Below are positions 58,657 through 64,000 of a DNA stretch of 64,000 nucleotides, piece after piece. Position numbers and translations under genes: made by a program. The notes under the pieces are model-generated. The model saw nothing but the letters and a program-made list of their open reading frames with translations. It did not search any database and was not told the origin of the DNA. Every line of letters begins with the position of its first letter. Positions within the stretch are counted from its first letter, which is position 1. Source of the stretch: Anaerolineae bacterium. Its GTDB lineage: Bacteria > Chloroflexota > Anaerolineae > Anaerolineales > UBA4823. The stretch is taken from the NCBI GenBank assembly GCA_003130835.1, contig QEXX01000028.1, positions 1-64,000 on the forward strand, in the 5' to 3' direction.

Positions 58657-60387
58657 TCATTGCAACTCCTTTGGTGGGCGAAACAACTGCGGCCAGTGTT
58701 GCATAGCACTCAAGATGGCTGAGGCGGCCGTCTGCCCTAAACCACAAATCGAAGCATCGCTCATGGTCCAGCCCACATCTTGCAGGCGCTCCCAGTCAGT
58801 GGGCAACGGCTTGCCTTCTAAAACGCGTTCCATAATCTCCAATTGGCGTTGCGTCCCAAGCTGGCAGGGATAGCACTTGCCGCACGATTCTTCGGCGAAA
58901 AAGCGCGCCAAGCGAAACAGGGCATCGCGCAAGTCGCGGGTGGAGTCAAACACGGTCACCACCCCGGCGCCAAGCGGAATGCCAACTGCGCGCAGCCCTT
59001 CAAAGCTGAGGGGGACATCGAGGTGCTGCGGGGTGGCAAAGGCGCCAGCCGCCCCACCGATCAAGGCCGCCTGAAAGTCGTTGCCGTGGCGCATGCCCTG
59101 CCCCAAATCTTCGATCAGGTGGCGCAGCGAGGCGCCCATAGACAGCTCATATAAGCCCGGGCGGTTGACATCTCCTGAAAGGCAGAACAGCTTCGAGCCC
59201 GGCGATTGCGGCGTCCCCAAGCGGCGGTAGGCTTCTACCCCAAGGCGCAGGATGAGCGGGATGTTGGCGAGCGTTTCGACATTGTTGATCACGGTCGGCT
59301 TACCGAACAAGCCGTGCGTGGTGGGGAAAGGCGGCTTTAGGCGCGGGAAGCCGCGCTTGCCCTCGATCGACTCGAACAGGGCTGTCTCCTCGCCGCAGAT
59401 ATAAGCCCCTGCCCCGCGGCGGATTTCGATTTCAAATGAAAAATCACTGCCCAAAATGCGTTCACCGAGCAAGCCGGCTGCTTGAGCTTCTTGCACGGCA
59501 GCTTGCATCACCCGATACGGCAGGAGATACTCGCCGCGAATGTAAATGTACCCCTTGCTGGCGCCAATGGCATAAGCGGCGATCAACAAGCCCTCCAGGA
59601 TGGCGTGCGGGTTATCTTCCATCAGCACGCGGTCTTTGAAAGCCCCCGGCTCGGCTTCGTCGGCGTTGCAGACCACAAACTTAGGGCTGCCCGGCGCTTG
59701 CGCGGCGCTTTCCCACTTCAGACCGGTCGGGAAGGCTGCCCCGCCTCGCCCGACCAACCCGGACTGTTTGATGGTTTCAATGATCGACTGTGGCGCCTGT
59801 TCAAAAGCCATTTGCAAGGCTTGGTAGCCGCCGTTGCGGCGATATTCCTGCAAGCTCACGGTGATATGGCGGCCGCACAAGGCGGTCAGCAGGCGCACAT
59901 CCCCGTCCACATAGGTCAACGGGCGGGTTGCTGTGGCTGCCACCAAGTCCTGCCAAGTCTGCGCCGGCGAGGCTTTAGCCGGCAGGCTCTGCACCAGCAC
60001 GGCGGGTGCGTGATCGCACAAGCCCAGGCAGGGCGACTTTTCCACCCGCACGGTTGGCGCTTGTCCTGCGCCGCTGGCTTCGCTCGTTTGAAAGGCTATC
60101 TGTTTGAACACCGTGTCCGCCCCAGCCAGGGCACAAGCTGCATCGTTGCAGATGTGCAACAACACTTCTCCGACCGGCTGGCGGTGAAACAGGGTGTAGA
60201 ACTCGATCACCCCAAACACTTCCGCCAACGGCACCCCCAGCGCCTGTGCGATCTGGGCGGCGACCTGATCGGAGATATACCCAAAGGCTTCCTGGGCGGC
60301 GTGCAGAGCGGGAAGCAGAGCCGTGCGTCCTTGCGGAGCTAAGGAGGATAAGGTTGATTCAAAGGCAGGGGGCGTGGACTGGGTCAT
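58657..60387 (-). CDS. Fused NuoE-NuoF-like NAD(H)-binding diaphorase subunit
   Basis: NuoE-like [30 protein letters not shown]; NuoF-like [51 protein letters not shown]. Confidence 0.92.
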   Translation of the reverse strand: MTQSTPPAFESTLSSLAPQGRTALLPALHAAQEAFGYISDQVAAQIAQALGVPLAEVFGVIEFYTLFHRQPVGEVLLHICNDAACALAGADTVFKQIAFQTSEASGAGQAPTVRVEKSPCLGLCDHAPAVLVQSLPAKASPAQTWQDLVAATATRPLTYVDGDVRLLTALCGRHITVSLQEYRRNGGYQALQMAFEQAPQSIIETIKQSGLVGRGGAAFPTGLKWESAAQAPGSPKFVVCNADEAEPGAFKDRVLMEDNPHAILEGLLIAAYAIGASKGYIYIRGEYLLPYRVMQAAVQEAQAAGLLGERILGSDFSFEIEIRRGAGAYICGEETALFESIEGKRGFPRLKPPFPTTHGLFGKPTVINNVETLANIPLILRLGVEAYRRLGTPQSPGSKLFCLSGDVNRPGLYELSMGASLRHLIEDLGQGMRHGNDFQAALIGGAAGAFATPQHLDVPLSFEGLRAVGIPLGAGVVTVFDSTRDLRDALFRLARFFAEESCGKCYPCQLGTQRQLEIMERVLEGKPLPTDWERLQDVGWTMSDASICGLGQTAASAILSAMQHWPQLFRPPKELQ

Positions 60388-60490
60388 GGCAAGCTCGCTC
60401 ACAGAGAATAGATGACCAAAATGGCACCGTAGATTATCCAAATTATAGCAAAAAACTGCCCAGCGGAGGGGTGAATTTTGCCCAAACCCC

Positions 60491-60518
60491 TTGTCAAATC
60501 GAGCCTTTCGGGTATAAT
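60491..60518 (+). promoter_or_regulatory. Predicted promoter TTGTCA-16-TATAAT upstream of the CRISPR array
   Basis: -35 at 60491, -10 at 60513; reads toward the array. Confidence 0.5.
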
Positions 60519-60732
60519 CGAGGACGTAAATCAGTTTTGCGCACCCCCCCTTGAAAAAGGGCGCAAAATGGGCAACTTTGGCAGGGGGGTACGCAAAATG
60601 GAGCGGCACCTTAACAAGTGGGAGAAAAGCAGCGCCCCAAAGGAAAAACCGGCGCCAAAGTGGGGCACGGCAAGCACAGAGAAGGCAAAATTTGGGGCAA
60701 AAGTGGGTCTTGTGAAATTTAGAGCAATCGGA

Positions 60733-61293
60733 GTCAGAATCCCCTTCCGCCCGTCAGGGCATTAAGACAAATTCCATGTCCCCCATTAATGTAAATTAAA
60801 CCGTCCGTCAGAATCCCCTTCCGCCCGTCAGGGCATTAAGACATTCAAAAAATAAATATCATTATCTTTTATAAAAAACAAATCGATTATGGTCAGAATC
60901 CCCTTCCGCCCGTCAGGGCATTAAGACCCAATCGCTTTCCACCGCTTTCACGCCGAGGGCATTGGTCAGAATCCCCTTCCGCCCGTCAGGGCATTAAGAC
61001 GTTATGGCACTGTATCGTACACGATGCGGAGCGATGAGTCAGAATCCCCTTCCGCCCGTCAGGGCATTAAGACCTCAACTTGGCGGGCGCTGCTCGCAGC
61101 CAGCGGCGGTGTCAGAATCCCCTTCCGCCCGTCAGGGCATTAAGACTAATCAAGAATAGCATAGCCATTTTTAGGTTGTGTTATGTCAGAATCCCCTTCC
61201 GCCCGTCAGGGCATTAAGACAGACCCCTTGATCTCGTGAGGCTGTGCACCCGTCTCGGTCAGAATCCCCTTCCGCCCGTCAGGGCATTAAGAC
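60733..61293 (+). CRISPR. CRISPR array, 8 identical 36-bp repeats, 7 spacers
   Basis: Repeat gtcagaatccccttccgcccgtcagggcattaagac at 60733, 60807, 60892, 60965, 61038, 61111, 61185, 61258; spacers 37-38 nt with one of 49. Confidence 0.96.
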
Positions 61294-61332
61294 CTATCGA
61301 TTGGATTGCGATAAACAATCCGATCTGCTCCT

Positions 61333-61590
61333 GTCAGTATCCCCTTCCGCCCGTCAGGGCGTACAACGAAATTTATTTCGTTCCAGTCCCCCTTCCGCCC
61401 GTCAGGGCATTAAGACTATCTTGCATGTGAGCCTCCTGCAGTGTTTTTGGGATGTCAGAATCCCCTTCCGCTCGTCAGGGCATTCAACCAAACCCATTTC
61501 GTTCCAGTCCTCCTATCCGCCCCTTAGGGCGTACAACGAAATTTATTTCGTTCCAATCCCCCTTCCGCCCCTTAGGGCATTCACCCCCCT
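61333..61590 (+). repeat. Degenerate CRISPR-repeat-like tail interleaved with short palindromic sequence
   Basis: Diverged repeats at about 61333, 61385, 61454, 61506 and 61554; aacgaaatttatttcgtt-type spacers of about 18 nt. Confidence 0.75.
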
Positions 61591-61725
61591 TCTCCCACTT
61601 GACCGCTGGGGGACTTCCAGCGCAACCCATAGTTGAACCTCGCTTGCTGCGGCACCCGCCAGCATTAGGAATCGCAGGCACCCCTGCAACCCCTTTTGCT
61701 CCGATTGATGCTTGGGTCGTCCCCT

Positions 61726-61803
61726 CACCCCCAGCCCCTCTCCCACAAAAGGAGAGGGGAGTTGCCCTCACCCCCGGCCCCTCTCCCATAAGGGGAGAGG
61801 GGA
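61726..61803. repeat. Two adjacent copies of dispersed ccctcacccccagcccctctccc-n-ggagagggg repeat
   Basis: Related copies near 22061, 41663, 52944 and 58608. Confidence 0.75.
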
Positions 61804-61808
61804 GTGCG

Positions 61809-62108
61809 GCGGGTTTCGACAAGTGCTTCGACAAGCTCAGCACACTGCTCAACCCAGCGGGTTTCGGCACGCTGCGCTACTCAACCCGCGCCTTCCCCGT
61901 GGGTCGAGTAGGGCGTCAGCCCGTACCGAGACCCTATGATGCGGGTTTCAACAAGCGCTTCGACAAGCTCAGCACACTGCTCAACCCAGCGGGTTTCGAC
62001 AGGCGCTTCGACAAGCTCAGCACACTGCTCAACCCAACGGGTTTCGACAAGTGCTTCGACAAGCTCAGCACACTGCTCAACCCAACGGGTTTCGACAGGC
62101 TCAACCCA
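61809..62108. repeat. 24/48-bp repeats (gcgggtttcgacaagtgcttcgacaagctcagcacactgctcaaccca)
   Basis: 48-mers at 61809, 61941, 61989, 62037; 24-mer at 62085; related to 19637-19708. Confidence 0.9.
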
Positions 62109-62237
62109 ACGGGTTTCGGCACGCTCGCTGGCGCTCGCACTTCAACCCGCAACTTCCCACGAAGGGCGAGGGGAGTTTGCCCTCAGCCAGGGCGTTTACC
62201 CGCTTAACCCCCCAAATCGCGGTAGAATACCCGTTGC

Positions 62238-64000
62238 ATGGATTACCTCAAAGGCCTCAACCCGCAGCAGCAGCAAGCTGTGCTGGCAGCCAGCGGCCCG
62301 GTCTTGGTGATGGCTGGGCCTGGCTCGGGCAAGACGCGCGTGCTCACCCAGCGCGTCGCCTATCTGATCGGCGCCTTGGGGGTGCCGCCCTATGCGATTC
62401 TGGCGGTCACCTTCACCAATAAAGCCGCCCGCGAGATGGAAACGCGCCTGCTGCGCTTGTTGGGAGAGAAAGCGGCGCGCGGCCTGACGCTGGGCACCTT
62501 TCACGCCACCTGTGCCCGCATCCTGCGCCGCGAAGCCCGCCACCTGCCTTTTGACGCCAACTTTGTCATCTATGACACCGATGACCAACTCAGCCTGCTG
62601 CGCCAGGTGCTGGAAGACCTCAACTTGGACGAAAAGCGCTATCGCCCGCAGGCGGTTCATGCCCTCATCTCCTATGCCAAGAACGAGCTGTTGCTGCCCG
62701 ACAACTTCCCCGTGCACGACTATCGCGACGAGGTGGTAGCGCGCATCTATCGCCGTTATCAGGAGCTGTTGCTCGCCAGCAATGCCCTGGACTTTGACGA
62801 CCTGTTGCTCTACACCGTCTATCTGATGGAACAAGTCCCCGAAGCCAAGCAACGCTACGCACGCTTGTTTGAGCATATTTTGGTGGATGAGTTCCAAGAT
62901 ACCAATCCAGCCCAGTATGTCTTGGTGCGCCACCTGAGTTCCTACCACCGCAATTTGTTCGTGGTCGGCGATATTGACCAATCGATCTACCGCTGGCGTG
63001 GCGCAGATTATCGCAATGTGCTGCGCTTTGAACAGGATTTTCCCGATGCCCAAGTGATCTTGCTGGAGCAGAACTACCGCTCCACCCAAGCCATTTTGGA
63101 TGTCGCCATGGCGGTTATCGAACCGCATCCCTATCGCACGGCAAAGCAGTTGTTCACCGAACGCGGCCGCGGCCAAGCGGTGCGCCTGATCGAGGTGCGC
63201 GATGACGTCCACGAAGCCCAATGGGTGGTCGATACCATCGCCGAGCTGATCCGCAACAAGCAGGTTGCGCCGGGCGAGATCGCCATCATGTACCGCACCA
63301 ACGCTCAATCCCGCCTGCTGGAGGAAGCCTTCTTGCAGCGCGGCCTGCGCTACCGCTTGGTGGGCGCGCAGCGCTTCTACGGCCGCCGCGAGATCAAAGA
63401 CCTGATCGCCTACCTGCGCGTGATTCACAACCCGGCGGACGAGGTCAGCTTGCTGCGCATCTTGAACACCCCGCCGCGCGGCATCGGCAATAAGACGGTG
63501 CTTGCCCTGCGCGCCTATGCCCAACAGCTCAAGCTGAGCAGCGGCGATGCCCTGCTTGCCATCGCCGCCGAGCCGCAACATGCCGTTTCGGAGGTCTTCC
63601 CGCAGCGCGCCGTGGTTGCCGTCGCCCGCTTCGGCGAGCTTTTGGCAAATTGGCGTGCCCAAATGGAGCACCTCACGCCCCTGCAACTGTTGGATAGCGT
63701 GATGAGCGAGATTGACTACCGCACCTACTTGGACGATGGCAGCCAAGAAGGGCAGGAGCGCTGGGAGAACGTGATGGAATTGCGCCGCCTGGCGGCCGAG
63801 TTCGAGCAAAGCGGCTTAGCGGCTTTCCTAGAGCGGGTGGCGTTGGTCTCCGATCAGGATACGCTTGCCGAAGGCAACGATGCCCCCACCCTGCTCACCT
63901 TGCACGCCGCCAAAGGCTTGGAGTTTGGGGTGGTGTTCATCGTCGGCTTGAACGAGGGCAGTCTGCCACATGCTCGCTCTCTGGATGATCCAGAAGCCCT
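62238..64000 (+). CDS. UvrD/PcrA-family DNA helicase (3' end beyond window)
   Basis: MDYLKGLNPQQQQAVLAASGPVLVMAGPGSGKTRVLTQRVAYLI; LVDEFQDTNPAQY; VVGDIDQSIYRWRGA; TLHAAKGLEF. Confidence 0.95.
   Translation, partial: MDYLKGLNPQQQQAVLAASGPVLVMAGPGSGKTRVLTQRVAYLIGALGVPPYAILAVTFTNKAAREMETRLLRLLGEKAARGLTLGTFHATCARILRREARHLPFDANFVIYDTDDQLSLLRQVLEDLNLDEKRYRPQAVHALISYAKNELLLPDNFPVHDYRDEVVARIYRRYQELLLASNALDFDDLLLYTVYLMEQVPEAKQRYARLFEHILVDEFQDTNPAQYVLVRHLSSYHRNLFVVGDIDQSIYRWRGADYRNVLRFEQDFPDAQVILLEQNYRSTQAILDVAMAVIEPHPYRTAKQLFTERGRGQAVRLIEVRDDVHEAQWVVDTIAELIRNKQVAPGEIAIMYRTNAQSRLLEEAFLQRGLRYRLVGAQRFYGRREIKDLIAYLRVIHNPADEVSLLRILNTPPRGIGNKTVLALRAYAQQLKLSSGDALLAIAAEPQHAVSEVFPQRAVVAVARFGELLANWRAQMEHLTPLQLLDSVMSEIDYRTYLDDGSQEGQERWENVMELRRLAAEFEQSGLAAFLERVALVSDQDTLAEGNDAPTLLTLHAAKGLEFGVVFIVGLNEGSLPHARSLDDPEA

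Noticed and set aside
59482-60342. 286-aa plus-strand ORF
   Set aside because: Antisense to the NuoE-NuoF fusion gene
60478-60765. 95-aa ORF upstream of the CRISPR array
   Set aside because: Runs through the leader-like region into the first repeat; low-complexity composition
61236-61636. ORFs encoding PSARQGIK-type repeats
   Set aside because: Translation of CRISPR repeats and degenerate tail, not proteins
61452-62310. ORFs with FDKLSTLLNPAGF / RVSTGSTQ repeats
   Set aside because: Produced by 24/48-bp intergenic repeats whose period is a multiple of three
62196-63809. 537-aa minus-strand ORF
   Set aside because: Antisense to the UvrD/PcrA helicase, which has clear Walker, DEFQDT and other helicase motifs; high-GC codon bias leaves the opposite strand open

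Overview
This 64 kb window looks like a chromosomal segment of an Anaerolineae/Chloroflexi-type bacterium; that placement is inferred from gene content and protein style, not from a marker search. The left edge holds two decayed insertion-sequence transposases. Recognisable modules follow. (1) A PIG-L deacetylase fused to a DUF1284-like domain, with an MFS transporter and a cupin. (2) A large corrinoid methyl-transfer locus: two atypical URO-D-family methyltransferases, a corrinoid protein, an MtrH/AcsE-like methyltransferase, a RACo-like reductive activator, a DUF1638 protein, and a divergent GntR/UTRA regulator with a second corrinoid protein. (3) An R2-like ligand-binding oxidase with a complete metal-ligand and crosslink signature. 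(4) A housekeeping block (galE, rhomboid, gmk, fmdB-like, tmk, R3H/AAA ATPase, pdxT, pdxS). (5) A DUF5058-type membrane-protein pair with an M20 peptidase. (6) ubiD plus a NitT/TauT-type ABC transporter. (7) An ECF sigma factor with a DUF5667-like Gly/Pro-rich protein, a GGDEF protein, a non-pyrrolysine MttB-family protein and ychF. (8) A YtrA-type GntR, SPFH, SdpI, DUF4177, CPBP operon preceded by six perfect 8-bp repeats. (9) An ArsR-like regulator plus MFS operon with clustered inverted repeats. (10) A XRE-cupin regulator and a triheme cytochrome. (11) A liv-type ABC system with a fused LivM-LivG, next to a proline-racemase-family dehydratase. (12) An NAD-linked formate dehydrogenase with a NuoE-NuoF fusion. 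(13) A CRISPR array with no cas genes in the window, whose degenerate tail merges with short palindromic elements. (14) A partial UvrD/PcrA helicase. The strongest candidates for something under-described are the corrinoid locus with its promoter-embedded palindrome, the PIG-L/DUF1284 fusion, the SdpI/CPBP operon with its octamer array, and the CRISPR tail that resembles dispersed palindromic elements. Family calls are from reading the protein sequences, without database searches.
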